A program made the position numbers and the translations under genes. 61,703 nt of DNA from Ruminococcus sp. (lineage in GTDB: Bacteria; Bacillota; Clostridia; Oscillospirales; Ruminococcaceae). Position 1 is the stretch's first letter; each line of letters begins with the position of its first letter. The DNA lies in assembly GCA_024403995.1 (NCBI GenBank), contig JAKSQT010000007.1, positions 1 through 61,703 of the forward strand, in the 5' to 3' direction. Shown piece after piece: positions 42,920-52,862 of the stretch. The notes beneath the pieces are model-generated. The model was not told where the DNA came from. It did not search any database and was given only the letters and a program-made list of their open reading frames with translations.

Positions 42920-43345
42920 TTAATTCACCGTAGAACGTATCACTTCCGCAAGGAGTGTTGATGAGGTACCTTCAGTATGTGGAAGGAAAATCATATCAAC
43001 TCCTGTTCCTTCAAATTGCGCTATGTACTTATTGTACAGCTCAGAGCCTTTCCAATCGTCACCATGAAAGAGCGCATCATAGTGCAATGTATCCCAGGCT
43101 TTTCGTTTGTCCATATCCGTTTGAGGTACTACCTGATTGACATATTTAATAGCTTCAACAATTGCTATTCTTTCCTCAAACGGTACTATTGGTTTTTTAT
43201 GTTTGTATGATTCAACCAATTCATCAGTACTTACGCCAACAATGAGAAAATCACAATATTGTTTCGCATTTTTCAAGATGTTTAGATGTCCTATATGAAA
43301 CAGATCGAAAACGCCACTTGTATATCCAATTTTATATCTTTTCAT
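42920..43345 (-). CDS. Cytidylyltransferase (glycerol-3-phosphate cytidylyltransferase-like)
   Basis: 141 residues from the ATG at 43345, 9 nt after GAGGAG. Nucleotidyltransferase signature: GYTSGVFDLFHIGHLNILKNA (HxGH) and, near the end, LPHTEGTSSTLL (the ISTS-like box). This is the TagD-type fold that makes CDP-glycerol or similar CDP-alcohols. It begins 14 bp inside the LicD gene, so the two products probably act on the same phospho-substituent. Confidence 0.88.
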   Translation of the reverse strand: MKRYKIGYTSGVFDLFHIGHLNILKNAKQYCDFLIVGVSTDELVESYKHKKPIVPFEERIAIVEAIKYVNQVVPQTDMDKRKAWDTLHYDALFHGDDWKGSELYNKYIAQFEGTGVDMIFLPHTEGTSSTLLAEVIRSTVN

Positions 43346-44177
43346 ATCCATTATCTCCTCGTTTATATTCACGCCACGAATGTTCTAAATCTACTATTGC
43401 GGAACCGTGGACAGTCTTTTGTTGCTCAATTGGAGGCAGTTGCATATAATTATCACCATATAAATGTATTAAAACTTCTTTCCAACCTGAAGGTGCGGGA
43501 AATTTCTGTGTTTCAAATTGTATGAATTCTGTTTCAGCAAATACAGAACGATCAATTACTTTTCTCATGTATTTTCGATTTGAAAAATACACTACATTTC
43601 GTGTTTGATAATGATTGTAATCCTGTATCTTTCTATCATATTTTTCTTTGAATGCTTGTTCTTTGAAAGGTGGTATAAATGAGATTAGGTATTGGAAAAC
43701 GCGCATTTTCCAAGATGCTTTAGGATTATGATACTGGAAACGATATTGGTATATAAAATTCATAGTATCAAAATATCGCGCCCTATTTTTTAATTTGCAG
43801 GATTGTTCGGGAGCGTTGTCAATAGGGAATATATCAATATTGATCCCTTCCATTGCTCCATCTTTTCGTCCTCCAGATATAAATGCTGTATTTCTATCAT
43901 GTAATTTCATCCAAGGGTTACTCGTATTTGGATCAGTATATATAGATTGCAGTTCAAATTTGTCTTTATTTAGATATTCAAGACATGCTTGTGGGAATCT
44001 ATTATAATCCTTTCTCATCATTACAATATCTATATCATCATCCCAAGGAATAAAGCCGTTGTGTCTTACAGCACCTAGAAGGGTGCCAGCATAGATGAAA
44101 TATTTTAAATTTGCTGCTTTGCATACCCGATCAATTTCAACGAGTATATCAAAACATTTTTGTTGTGTTTCGTTCAT
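43332..44177 (-). CDS. LicD family phosphotransferase
   Basis: 281 residues. LicD signature: YFIYAGTLLGAVRHNGFIPWDDDIDIVM, with the paired Asp residues, then LQSIYTDPNTSNPWMKLHDRNT. LicD proteins transfer phosphocholine, phosphoribitol or phosphoglycerol from CDP donors to surface glycans. The adjacent CTP-dependent enzyme suggests a CDP-alcohol donor, so the polymer is likely decorated with a phospho-alcohol (inference). Confidence 0.9.
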   Translation of the reverse strand: MNETQQKCFDILVEIDRVCKAANLKYFIYAGTLLGAVRHNGFIPWDDDIDIVMMRKDYNRFPQACLEYLNKDKFELQSIYTDPNTSNPWMKLHDRNTAFISGGRKDGAMEGINIDIFPIDNAPEQSCKLKNRARYFDTMNFIYQYRFQYHNPKASWKMRVFQYLISFIPPFKEQAFKEKYDRKIQDYNHYQTRNVVYFSNRKYMRKVIDRSVFAETEFIQFETQKFPAPSGWKEVLIHLYGDNYMQLPPIEQQKTVHGSAIVDLEHSWREYKRGDNGYEKI

Positions 44178-44186
44178 TTAAGCCTC

Positions 44187-44735
44187 CTAGGCAATAAATC
44201 CACAAGTTGAACTTAATTTTTCTCGCATTTCCTTTTTCTTTTCATCAGATACATTTTGGCGAGTAGTGTATTCTTCTCCAAAACAAGGAACAGTATCTAT
44301 TAAGGCTTTATTCTTATTTATAAATTCCTCAATGGAAGTTATTTTTTTTGCTGGCGAACCAGCATATACAAATCCGCTTTCCAAGTCACGAGTTACTGTT
44401 GAATTAGCACCAACAATTACATTGTCACCAATATGTACGTTCGGTAACACAACACTATCTGCACCGATAAAAACATTGTTGCCAATCGTCACTTTACCAA
44501 TCTTGGCATATCCTAATAGCTGTTTTGTACTTGCATCATGTGCCAAAATATGAACTCTCGGAGCAAGAGTAACATTATCTCCTATTTCAATCAGCCAACA
44601 GTGTGCAGGATCAATAATGACTCCAATCAACCTATGGAAATTACTGCCCACTTTAAGTCCCATTTTTAATAACTTCTCGGTAGTGTACTCTCCACGAAGG
44701 CGATAGACGATTTCTTTCAGCAATTGCCGTATCAT
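44187..44735 (-). CDS. Hexapeptide-repeat acetyltransferase
   Basis: 182 residues. After a helical N-terminus the left-handed beta-helix repeats are clear: IEIGDNVTLAPRVHILAHD, IGKVTIGNNVFIGADSVV, NVHIGDNVIVGANSTVTRD, ending YAGSPAKKI. This is the MAT/CAT type that uses acetyl-CoA to O-acetylate a sugar. It overlaps the next glycosyltransferase by 4 bp and probably modifies the repeat unit. Confidence 0.9.
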   Translation of the reverse strand: MIRQLLKEIVYRLRGEYTTEKLLKMGLKVGSNFHRLIGVIIDPAHCWLIEIGDNVTLAPRVHILAHDASTKQLLGYAKIGKVTIGNNVFIGADSVVLPNVHIGDNVIVGANSTVTRDLESGFVYAGSPAKKITSIEEFINKNKALIDTVPCFGEEYTTRQNVSDEKKKEMREKLSSTCGFIA

Positions 44736-45943
44736 TCTGAATGCTCCTTTTCTAATAAATCGTATATCTTTTCAAGCGTTTCATGGCTTAAATAATCTCT
44801 CTGATATGTATTTTCAATCAGAGTATTTTGTAATTGCGTATCTGATAGAACTCTGCAAATCCCTTGTGCGCACTCATCATTGTCCATTGGAACGATAATC
44901 CCATCGAATCCATCTTCAAGTTGACTACTAGAAGTTGGATAACTGGTAATGATTACAGGTTTGTGAAGAAGTTGCGCTTCAAGAACAGACACACATTTTC
45001 CTTCATAGCGACTGGGTTGCACATATATGTCGCACGCTTTGATATATGGATAAGGATTCTCTTTTTTACCAAGCATAATTACGTGATCCTGCATATCTGT
45101 TGCAGCGATTTTGTCTTTGATAAATTGTTCATCCCCACCATATCCGATGATGTACCATTTGACATCAATCCCAGAGGATCGGATGATGCGACAGATATCT
45201 GGAATGTTGTCAAAGTTTTTGGCTTGGCAAAAACGACCGATAGACAACAATTTTACTGTTGATTGTGATGGGAATTCCATCTGAACGTTATTAGCATCAG
45301 CTAGAGAATAAAGATATCGAATGGGTATTATATTTGGAAGAAGTTTAACTTTCGCTTCAAGTTCAGGGAATACTTGTAAAAAGCTATCGGTTACATTATC
45401 TGAAATAGAAGCAATGCAGTCATATGCATCCCACATTTCCAGCTGAGATTGTTGATCTACCTGAACAATTGAATAATCAGTGTGAATCCAAGCGATTTTT
45501 CTATGTGCTTTTACCTTATTGGCCACATAATAATGAGGTGTTAAAAAACTAATTGCTAGGTCATATTGCTTTTCTGAAATTTGTGGCATAGCTGACATGG
45601 TATATTTGTGGCTATAATCGAGTGAAATATCATTTTCTCCTTGAATATTCAGTTCATCAACTCGTTTTCTTGCTTTCATTTTACCGTTGATGCGCCCGAG
45701 TGCAACACGAAATTGTCTTTTTCCAAAAGTTTGTATTATTGGAATAGCCATCGAAGCGTAGTGCGGTTCTTCCGGTAACAGATTGATATTAGATGGAATA
45801 TACTTCATAAGTTCACCTTGATGGCGCATCAAAAATAAATCCACCTCATATTTTGTTGTATCAATCGTTTCCAGTAAACCAAGCAATGCTTTTTCGGCAC
45901 CGCCGATTTCCATTGCATGGGAAAAAATCAGAATCTTTTTCAT
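44732..45943 (-). CDS. Glycosyltransferase family 4
   Basis: 403 residues, GT-B fold. N-terminal Rossmann start ILIFSHAMEIGGAEKALLGLLE, second-domain strand KLLSIGRFCQAKNFDNIPDI and the donor-site block DIYVQPSRYEGKCVSVLEAQ with the conserved E-x7-E spacing. It retains anomeric stereochemistry by family. Donor and acceptor unknown. AT-rich. Confidence 0.93.
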   Translation of the reverse strand: MKKILIFSHAMEIGGAEKALLGLLETIDTTKYEVDLFLMRHQGELMKYIPSNINLLPEEPHYASMAIPIIQTFGKRQFRVALGRINGKMKARKRVDELNIQGENDISLDYSHKYTMSAMPQISEKQYDLAISFLTPHYYVANKVKAHRKIAWIHTDYSIVQVDQQSQLEMWDAYDCIASISDNVTDSFLQVFPELEAKVKLLPNIIPIRYLYSLADANNVQMEFPSQSTVKLLSIGRFCQAKNFDNIPDICRIIRSSGIDVKWYIIGYGGDEQFIKDKIAATDMQDHVIMLGKKENPYPYIKACDIYVQPSRYEGKCVSVLEAQLLHKPVIITSYPTSSSQLEDGFDGIIVPMDNDECAQGICRVLSDTQLQNTLIENTYQRDYLSHETLEKIYDLLEKEHSE

Positions 45944-45954
45944 TATTCATTTCC

Positions 45955-46974
45955 TTATATGGAGGAGACAATCTTTGCAATCGGCTTTTGAATGGTCGAA
46001 AGAACCATTGAAATTGGGATGGTGATTGCAAGCATAAGAAGAAAGATAAAAGCAGGATATCTGGCACAGTATACTAAATCCACATATAAAACAGAATAGA
46101 AAAACATATGTGTCAGCCAGATATTTGTTGAATGTTTTCCAATAAGGAAAAATATTTTTTCAAGAAACAAGGGCTTTTTTGATAGCTGAAACATCGTAAT
46201 GATAATCAAGCCGGTAAATGGTGCAACAATCAAACTAGGGACGATTAAGGTGTGTCCGATTAGGATTGCAATAAACATAATTCCGAAGATACCACGTTTG
46301 AACCAAGGATTCAGCTTGTTCAAGAAAGTTCCAACGACTGTAAAGTACCGATACTTGAAACATAAAGCGCCAATCACGTATTCGAACCAAGTGACTCCAA
46401 ATGGTCCAATTTTATCAAGGAAAAGATTTCCTGTATTGACTCTGAAACGCAAAAAATGACATAGTACGTAAATAACCCCACCAATACCAATCAAAAGGAT
46501 AGGATTGGTTTCCTTTATAATTTTCATCATAAGTGGTGAAATAAGAACAAGGATAGTGTATGCGTACATATACCACCATGCACCATTATAAGAATTTGAC
46601 AGCATGAAAATGTTTAACAGCAGTTTTGAAAGGCTGCCTGGCATAAAATCACTATGTCCAGATATTACGCTGACAATTGAAAATACTAGAATAATCAGCC
46701 AGAAATTACAGAGCAGAATAAGTAAACTTTTCAGTCGTTTTCGATAGAACGAAGAATCATCAGATAATTTCATATGAGCATAACCTGAACAAAATGCAAA
46801 ACCCATGACACAAAAATCCGACATCTGCGCTAAATAAAAGCTGAGCGGTTTTCCAAAGATAAAAATTAAAGGCGTAAATAATCCTTCATAAGACTTATCT
46901 AATAAATGCAAGCAAAGCATAGCTAGAACAGATAAGCCTTGTAACATCTTTGAATCGTTTTTTGAGAGTTCCAT
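45955..46974 (-). CDS. Acyltransferase family 3 membrane protein
   Basis: 339 residues with about ten membrane helices. It starts ELSKNDSKMLQGLSVLAMLCLHL, as in membrane acyltransferases where a conserved His follows the first helix; AFCSGYAHMK and WWYMYAYTILVLISPLM are further landmarks. Such proteins O-acetylate or succinylate surface glycans from the cytoplasmic acyl-CoA pool. It is one of two in this operon. Confidence 0.85.
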   Translation of the reverse strand: MELSKNDSKMLQGLSVLAMLCLHLLDKSYEGLFTPLIFIFGKPLSFYLAQMSDFCVMGFAFCSGYAHMKLSDDSSFYRKRLKSLLILLCNFWLIILVFSIVSVISGHSDFMPGSLSKLLLNIFMLSNSYNGAWWYMYAYTILVLISPLMMKIIKETNPILLIGIGGVIYVLCHFLRFRVNTGNLFLDKIGPFGVTWFEYVIGALCFKYRYFTVVGTFLNKLNPWFKRGIFGIMFIAILIGHTLIVPSLIVAPFTGLIIITMFQLSKKPLFLEKIFFLIGKHSTNIWLTHMFFYSVLYVDLVYCARYPAFIFLLMLAITIPISMVLSTIQKPIAKIVSSI

Positions 46975-46975
46975 A

Positions 46976-47692
46976 TTAGTCTTTCCCTTTTATTTTGGAA
47001 AGGAAATCGTTTCCAAACAATCTATGCAATGGTCGCGCAAGTTTACTACGAATGATACTTTTCTTGCTAAGCCAGCTTTTACCATAGTGATTGATAGAAT
47101 AAGTGTTTGCGGTTTTAGACAGGATACCTGTCGCATCGTCCAGAGGGTTGAAGTAATCAATCGGAAATACTATGACATTGTCTTTTAAATTCTGTTCTTT
47201 GCCATTTTTGACAAGGCCGTATTGAACCAATGTTTCGGTATTCAGAATAGGACAACCAATGAGTTGAAATGACCCATCAGGATTTTGAGTTAATGTACTA
47301 TATCTTTCCATCATGGCTTCAATAACAGGATGATTGGCAACTGCACCAAAACCAAGTCCCGTGTTGACGAATTCAGAGTTTTCAAATCCGAAATAAGCAT
47401 CATTATCGAGTAAACCATTTGGTGACTTAATCAGTTCAACATCAGTATCGAAGTATATACCGCCGTGTTGATGTATGAGAAGAAGCCGAACATAATCAGT
47501 CAGAAATGCCCACTTTCTATTTTCATAGCAATACCGAGTGTATTCGTTGTAATTGACATCGAAATTATCCTCATTCCATTCGATAATTTCATAATCAGGG
47601 CAATACTTTCTCCAGCTGGCAATGCATTTCTGAGCAAGCTTCGGTTTTTCACCTCTGCCAAACCAGCAGTAATGGATTTTCTTTGGAATCAT
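46976..47692 (-). CDS. Glycosyltransferase family 32
   Basis: 238 residues from the ATG at 47692, with AAAGGA upstream; the stop of the previous gene overlaps as ATGA. The GT32 start IPKKIHYCWFGRGEKPKLAQKC and the metal-binding motif HQHGGIYFDTDVELIKSP are unmistakable, followed by GFENSEFVNTGLGFGA. It adds a hexose, often galactose or mannose, by retaining chemistry. Confidence 0.93.
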   Translation of the reverse strand: MIPKKIHYCWFGRGEKPKLAQKCIASWRKYCPDYEIIEWNEDNFDVNYNEYTRYCYENRKWAFLTDYVRLLLIHQHGGIYFDTDVELIKSPNGLLDNDAYFGFENSEFVNTGLGFGAVANHPVIEAMMERYSTLTQNPDGSFQLIGCPILNTETLVQYGLVKNGKEQNLKDNVIVFPIDYFNPLDDATGILSKTANTYSINHYGKSWLSKKSIIRSKLARPLHRLFGNDFLSKIKGKD

Positions 47693-48660
47693 ATATGTAT
47701 CCTTTCGGTAATGATTTTTGAAAACCGTTGCATGACTGTTGCAATACATATTGTTAGTATGAAAATAATGCAACAACCAAGTATCCAATTTTCTGTAATA
47801 TCAAAAATGCGAAATGGTCCAACGCAAAACATATAATGATATAAGTATATTTCGAAGCTAATTGAACTCAGGTAGTTTACTATTCGACCTGCAGTTTTAT
47901 TTTGAAACAAGAACGCAAATATATACAAAAGCGCAAACGAGGTAAGAGTCTGTGTATAGCCTACAGCAATTCGGTCGTACAAAATACTCCCATCAAAGTA
48001 ATAGCGTGCTATCAATCTAATTGAGCACATCGAAATCATCATAATAAAAGAAAAACAAGCATATTTTCGCGTGATAGGAATTTTGGAAATGTTTTGGCCA
48101 AGAATAAAAGCAATTCCATACCAGCAAACCAATGAGAAGATAACAAACACAAAAGGCTGTGGAAAGATTGCTAATAGTATCGGAATTACAGAGAGAATGA
48201 TTACAAAACAAAAAGGCTTTGAGGATCTGGATGAGAGATAACTCAATAATGGAGTGATGAGATAACAAATTAAGAGTGGAGTAATAAACCATGTGTGATC
48301 TCCGCCGCGAATTCCTACATTTGAACCTTGTAATCCGAAGATAAACCATAGCCAGTTGGTAGAAATACGAATTCGACATATCAAATGAATCAGAAATAGA
48401 ATTCCAACAAATAATTCATATGGGATAAAGATGCGTAAAACTCGTTTTAAATACCAGTGAAGCGGATTTTCATGTATGTTCTTTTGTATGCCAAAGAGAA
48501 CACCTGATAGAATAATGAACATTTCGACGCCGATACTAAAGAACTGTGACGACATTTTCAAAAGTGGGTATGGGCATTCAGATGTAAAGTGGCATAACAG
48601 AATGAAAAGAGTGCCCGTGACACGAAAAAACGTAAAATATTCCTTGTGCTCAGTCCTCAT
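47689..48660 (-). CDS. Acyltransferase family 3 membrane protein (second copy)
   Basis: 323 residues with about nine membrane helices. It starts HKEYFTFFRVTGTLFILLCHFTSEC, with the conserved His after helix 1, then FFSIGVEMFIILSGVLFG. It is not a close copy of the acyltransferase at 45955-46974, so two separate acyl decorations are likely. It overlaps the genes on both sides by 4 bp. Confidence 0.88.
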   Translation of the reverse strand: MRTEHKEYFTFFRVTGTLFILLCHFTSECPYPLLKMSSQFFSIGVEMFIILSGVLFGIQKNIHENPLHWYLKRVLRIFIPYELFVGILFLIHLICRIRISTNWLWFIFGLQGSNVGIRGGDHTWFITPLLICYLITPLLSYLSSRSSKPFCFVIILSVIPILLAIFPQPFVFVIFSLVCWYGIAFILGQNISKIPITRKYACFSFIMMISMCSIRLIARYYFDGSILYDRIAVGYTQTLTSFALLYIFAFLFQNKTAGRIVNYLSSISFEIYLYHYMFCVGPFRIFDITENWILGCCIIFILTICIATVMQRFSKIITERIHI

Positions 48661-49544
48661 AACGATGCAACCTTCTGTCTAATATATATCGTTAATGCTA
48701 TACCAAACGGAATCGCAAGAACTGTAAGAAACTTTTTGGGAGATTCTTTTATAAAATGCTTGTTCTTACTCAAAATGCTGCTAGACACATAATGAATGCA
48801 GTCAATAAAATTGCGTTTTCTTGACTTTATATATTTCATATTCTCTTTCCGAACAAAAGCGAATCCTTTAGGATTACGAAGATACTGACGAAACATATTC
48901 ATGGATGAACCGTCAGCTTGATATTCAACATTACATAGAATATCATTTGTTGTAATCATTTGATATTGCTGATCGCATAGTTGATATTTCCAGCCAAGCG
49001 AAACGTATTTCTCGCCTTCAAATACTGGATAAGGCGGTAACGATTTCATTATGTCAGTACGGTACACAAGTTTTTTATCTCCCCTGCCGCCGGACTCGTA
49101 GAATCCTTGAAGAGTAGTATATTTCATATCTTTCGGAAATGAAGTTCCGATGACCTTTCCACTTGACATATCAGCATCTAAGCCGATAATGCCGGCATAC
49201 TTGTCGCTTTTTTTGTCTTTCCATAACTGAAGAATTTTTGATACCGCACCTTCTGCAAGCGCATCATCTGAATCGATGCATACATTCAATTCTGTATCAA
49301 TATTCTCATAGGCAGTGTTATGGGCGGTATGCATTCCACCGTTTTCCTTGTAGATATATCGAATTTCAAAGCCATTATCCAGTTGCTGCCATTCTCTTAC
49401 TAACTCGGCAGTCTTGTCTGACGATCCGTCATCAACGATCAACCAAACAAAATCTTTACAATTCTGCGCAAGCAACGATTGATAGGTTCTTGGTAAAGTA
49501 TGGGCGCGATTGTATGCGGGGGTAAAAATAGTCAGCAATTTCAA
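48657..49544 (-). CDS. Glycosyltransferase family 2
   Basis: 295 residues if it starts with TTG at 49544, which has GGGAGG 7 nt upstream and overlaps the previous stop as TTGA, the same coupling as elsewhere in the operon; an ATG at 49559 adds five residues. GT-A signature: TIFTPAYNRAHTLPRTYQSL, WLIVDDGSSDKT, CIDSDDALAEGA (DxD). The C-terminus has a basic segment and a hydrophobic helix that could anchor it to the membrane. Confidence 0.92.
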   Translation of the reverse strand: MKLLTIFTPAYNRAHTLPRTYQSLLAQNCKDFVWLIVDDGSSDKTAELVREWQQLDNGFEIRYIYKENGGMHTAHNTAYENIDTELNVCIDSDDALAEGAVSKILQLWKDKKSDKYAGIIGLDADMSSGKVIGTSFPKDMKYTTLQGFYESGGRGDKKLVYRTDIMKSLPPYPVFEGEKYVSLGWKYQLCDQQYQMITTNDILCNVEYQADGSSMNMFRQYLRNPKGFAFVRKENMKYIKSRKRNFIDCIHYVSSSILSKNKHFIKESPKKFLTVLAIPFGIALTIYIRQKVASL

Positions 49545-50659
49545 TTTGCAGCCTCCCATGCTTTTAGATAGAAATCCTGAAGCACTTTTGCATTTGATTG
49601 AATGTCATATCCGGATTGTCTGATTTCTTCTGTTGTATTTCTTCGTTCCGTTTTTGAGAGTTTGATGATTTCGTCAGCCCATTGACTTGCAGGCATAGAA
49701 AGAGGATATACATGGACTAAATCCGTTTTTTTGCATTCAATGGGTATTCTGTCGGATATCAAAAGCGGTAGACCGGATGCTTGCGCTTCAATGCTTGCTA
49801 AAGAAAGACCTTCAAAAAAAGAAGGGAATAGAAACACATCCATCGCCTGCATAACATCGGCAACATCAGTTCTCGTTCCAAGAAATTGTACTTGCTTTTC
49901 AATTCCCAATGTTTTCACTTTATCGTGGATAGCTGCTCCATCATCACCAGAATCATTGCCAACCAAAAGCAGAACAGCGTCACCATTCTTTTTTAATAGT
50001 TCAGAAAACACGTCAATAATAAACGGATGATTTTTCTGGTAGTTAAAACGTCCGACATGACCAACGACTAATTGCGTTGAGATGCCAAGGCTTTCCCTGA
50101 CTTGCTCCCTGATATTAGGAGCGTAGGCATATGCTTCAGCATCAATGGCATTATTGAGCTGAATAAAGCTATCCTTATATTGCTTTCCAAACAGCCATTC
50201 TCCGGATTCTTCTCCGCACATAAATCTGTGTGTGATATACGGCTTCATCATGGTTTTATAGTACCAGCGTACAGGAGATTTAATGTCAAACCCGTGTGGG
50301 CTGTTATGGGCATGGCAGATTCGCACAGGCACATTGGCTGTTTTCGCTTCTATAAAATCATAATATCCAAGCTCAGACATATGAGAATGTATAATTCTGT
50401 ATTCAGGGTGATCACGATAAAACTTCGACACTTGTTTCCGATAATTGAACGAAGTCCAAGGTCTAATTTCGGGCATATGATATATTTTTCCACCTAATGC
50501 TAGGATTTCATCGTCATAAGCACCTTTTTCTCTTCTGTGCACCATAAAATCAAATTGTACTTTCGTTCGATCAATATGCCGATAATAATTCATTACCATG
50601 GTTTCTGCGCCACCACGGTTCATAATAGTAAATAGATTCAAGATTCTAATCGGTTCCAT
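49541..50659 (-). CDS. Glycosyltransferase family 4 (EpsF-like)
   Basis: 372 residues. GT-B fold starting IRILNLFTIMNRGGAETMVMNYYRHID, then VGHVGRFNYQKNHPFIIDVFSELL and DVFLFPSFFEGLSLASIEAQASGLP with the paired Glu. The RGGAETM and MNYY start resembles EpsF-type enzymes of Firmicute exopolysaccharide clusters. It is preceded by the EpsG-like polymerase gene. Confidence 0.93.
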   Translation of the reverse strand: MEPIRILNLFTIMNRGGAETMVMNYYRHIDRTKVQFDFMVHRREKGAYDDEILALGGKIYHMPEIRPWTSFNYRKQVSKFYRDHPEYRIIHSHMSELGYYDFIEAKTANVPVRICHAHNSPHGFDIKSPVRWYYKTMMKPYITHRFMCGEESGEWLFGKQYKDSFIQLNNAIDAEAYAYAPNIREQVRESLGISTQLVVGHVGRFNYQKNHPFIIDVFSELLKKNGDAVLLLVGNDSGDDGAAIHDKVKTLGIEKQVQFLGTRTDVADVMQAMDVFLFPSFFEGLSLASIEAQASGLPLLISDRIPIECKKTDLVHVYPLSMPASQWADEIIKLSKTERRNTTEEIRQSGYDIQSNAKVLQDFYLKAWEAAN

Positions 50660-50674
50660 TTTTTCCTCACAAGA

Positions 50675-51790
50675 TTAATTGAAGTTTCCAAGGATATCGC
50701 TTCCATAATAGAATGAACCACTTCTGTTCATTTGATATAAATAATAAGTTAGATACAGCAGATAAAAAACAGGCTTGATGATTTTTCTGTTTTGGTCGCT
50801 AATCGTTCTGTTTAATAGATAAGGATACAGAATCACATTAAAAATTTCTGTATATACAGATAACCGAATAATATATAATCCGCTTGTGAAAGAGGCTAAG
50901 AGATTCAGCATAAAAGTAATCAGCGACATATTCACACAGAGATTTATCATTTTTCCTTCCAGTTTATCTCTGTCAATATAGGAAATGATAACAGGAATAA
51001 TTGTAATAAAAGCACGAATGATGGAAGAACCTGAGTTACTCTGCATAATATCGATAACATAGTCATATGTTGTGTCTGATAAAGTAGTGTCCATAATGGA
51101 TAGAATGGGTTGAAAAAAGACCATTCCAATCGAAAAAGCAATGAGAATCAAGTTTTGCTTATTGCTCCATGCTTTTCCTCTTACCAAAAAATACACAATG
51201 ATGAACAGATATGCGGAGCTATGAAGTTGTGCAGCAAGACAACAGGTAATAATATATTGAACCGGCTTTTCTTCAATGATAAATTTCGATGCATAAAAAA
51301 GAATAACAACAGCCATCCATTGACGCATCATGGAAAAGTAATTGAAGTAAAGAGAACTCACGAAAAAAAAGAAACATCCATCCCAAAGGCTCACTGAGTA
51401 TTTACGAAGGACAGCAATTAGGAGAATGGATTCGATGATTGCAAAGAAAAGAAACCATGCGTGATAATTGTCAGATACCAGCACTTTAAATACTGCCGCT
51501 ATTGTATCAAAGCCCTTATCTTTACCGTCACCGCTCCATATTTCCTTAATGTGGTCAAGAGTCGCTGGAAGCCGTTGAAAAGAAGTCCTATATGCGCCTG
51601 AATCATTTACACTTGTACGCATACCGGCTAAAAACGAAAGATAGCCAAAAATAATAGTCCATGGAATGATTGGAGCTTTCAAATTCACATTGTTATTTTG
51701 AGTAACAGATATGGCATAGGATCGTATTCTTGATTCCCATATGACACTTACAATAGCAATAACAAGCAGAATAGAAAAATGAATAATCAT
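50675..51790 (-). CDS. EpsG family polymerase-like membrane protein
   Basis: 371 residues with about ten membrane helices. Conserved EpsG traits include GMRTSVNDSGAYRTSFQ near the first large loop, KGFDTIAAVFKV and HSSAYLFIIVYFL. It is thought to polymerise repeat units outside the membrane, as Wzy does. No other polymerase candidate is found in the operon, which supports that role. Confidence 0.88.
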   Translation of the reverse strand: MIIHFSILLVIAIVSVIWESRIRSYAISVTQNNNVNLKAPIIPWTIIFGYLSFLAGMRTSVNDSGAYRTSFQRLPATLDHIKEIWSGDGKDKGFDTIAAVFKVLVSDNYHAWFLFFAIIESILLIAVLRKYSVSLWDGCFFFFVSSLYFNYFSMMRQWMAVVILFYASKFIIEEKPVQYIITCCLAAQLHSSAYLFIIVYFLVRGKAWSNKQNLILIAFSIGMVFFQPILSIMDTTLSDTTYDYVIDIMQSNSGSSIIRAFITIIPVIISYIDRDKLEGKMINLCVNMSLITFMLNLLASFTSGLYIIRLSVYTEIFNVILYPYLLNRTISDQNRKIIKPVFYLLYLTYYLYQMNRSGSFYYGSDILGNFN

Positions 51791-51796
51791 GAAATC

Positions 51797-52849
51797 TCAC
51801 CTAGAAATGATATGCTGTATTACCTTTAAGAGAAATACAATAGCAACAGAACATCGGTATTTCGCGCACTTATAGAATACTTTCCAATGAATCGGAAAGT
51901 ACTGGTAATCCAGTTGGCAGTATGCTTCTCGATATTCAGGCAATGAAATAATACGCTTGATTTCTTTGCATTTTCCAATAAAAGATTTGTCAGAAGACAT
52001 TTCGTTTAGACCTAATCCGAGCAAACTTAAGGCAATTCTGTTTTGAAGCGCAGTATTGTATTGTGAATCCAATTTATGTTCTTGAATATACGAGTTCATA
52101 ATCTGAAAAAGATTCTGCCACTGGTCGAACAACTTTTCCCTATATCCCGATGTAACCGATTCAGTTGTAGTACGACGATAATGGTAAAAGTATTCAGGAA
52201 GGTATACAGCTCTTTGAACACGTTCAAATACAAACAGATTATACAACCCGTCCTCATATGTGCCTATTTTTTTTAGATCTGTAAATGATATGCCATCTAA
52301 AAGGGAGCGCTTATATAATTTTCCCCATACTGGACAAAGAGAATCAGCAAATTCCGGATGAGCAAGTTCTTCGCCAATAATACCTACAAAACGTCGATGA
52401 AGGTGGTAGGCAACATCATCACTCTCAAAAATACGTTCCTGTGGGAACAGTTTCTTTTGTTCCGAACGATGCTCAAATTCGCTGGTGTATGACCACATGA
52501 CAACATCTGCGTCTGTGTTGGTCAACTTGGAGATTGCAGTTTGACACGTTTCAGCGTCAATCCAGTCATCAGCGTCAACGAACATGACATATTCGCCAGA
52601 TGCGTGTTTTATTCCATTGTTTCTTGCAGCTGATACACCTGCATTTTTCTGGTCAATCACTTTGATGCGATTATCTTTAGCTTGGAAATCACGAAGTATC
52701 TCTAAACTAGTATCAGAAGAACCGTCATTGACAGCGATTATCTCCAGATTATCGTAGCTTTGTTTGATTAGGCTAGAAATGCAATCAGACAAGTATTGCT
52801 GTGCATTATATACTGGGACAATAATACTGATTAAAGGCTGATTGCTCAT
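51797..52849 (-). CDS. Glycosyltransferase family 2
   Basis: 350 residues from the ATG at 52849 (AGAGGA upstream). GT-A motifs: ISIIVPVYNAQQYLSDCISSL, AVNDGSSDTS, GVSAARNNGIKHASGEYVMFVDADDWID (DxD). The C-terminal helical region is about 120 residues. It is similar in plan to the transferase at 40741-41736 but not a duplicate. Confidence 0.94.
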   Translation of the reverse strand: MSNQPLISIIVPVYNAQQYLSDCISSLIKQSYDNLEIIAVNDGSSDTSLEILRDFQAKDNRIKVIDQKNAGVSAARNNGIKHASGEYVMFVDADDWIDAETCQTAISKLTNTDADVVMWSYTSEFEHRSEQKKLFPQERIFESDDVAYHLHRRFVGIIGEELAHPEFADSLCPVWGKLYKRSLLDGISFTDLKKIGTYEDGLYNLFVFERVQRAVYLPEYFYHYRRTTTESVTSGYREKLFDQWQNLFQIMNSYIQEHKLDSQYNTALQNRIALSLLGLGLNEMSSDKSFIGKCKEIKRIISLPEYREAYCQLDYQYFPIHWKVFYKCAKYRCSVAIVFLLKVIQHIISR

Positions 52850-52862
52850 TGCAAATCCTCTC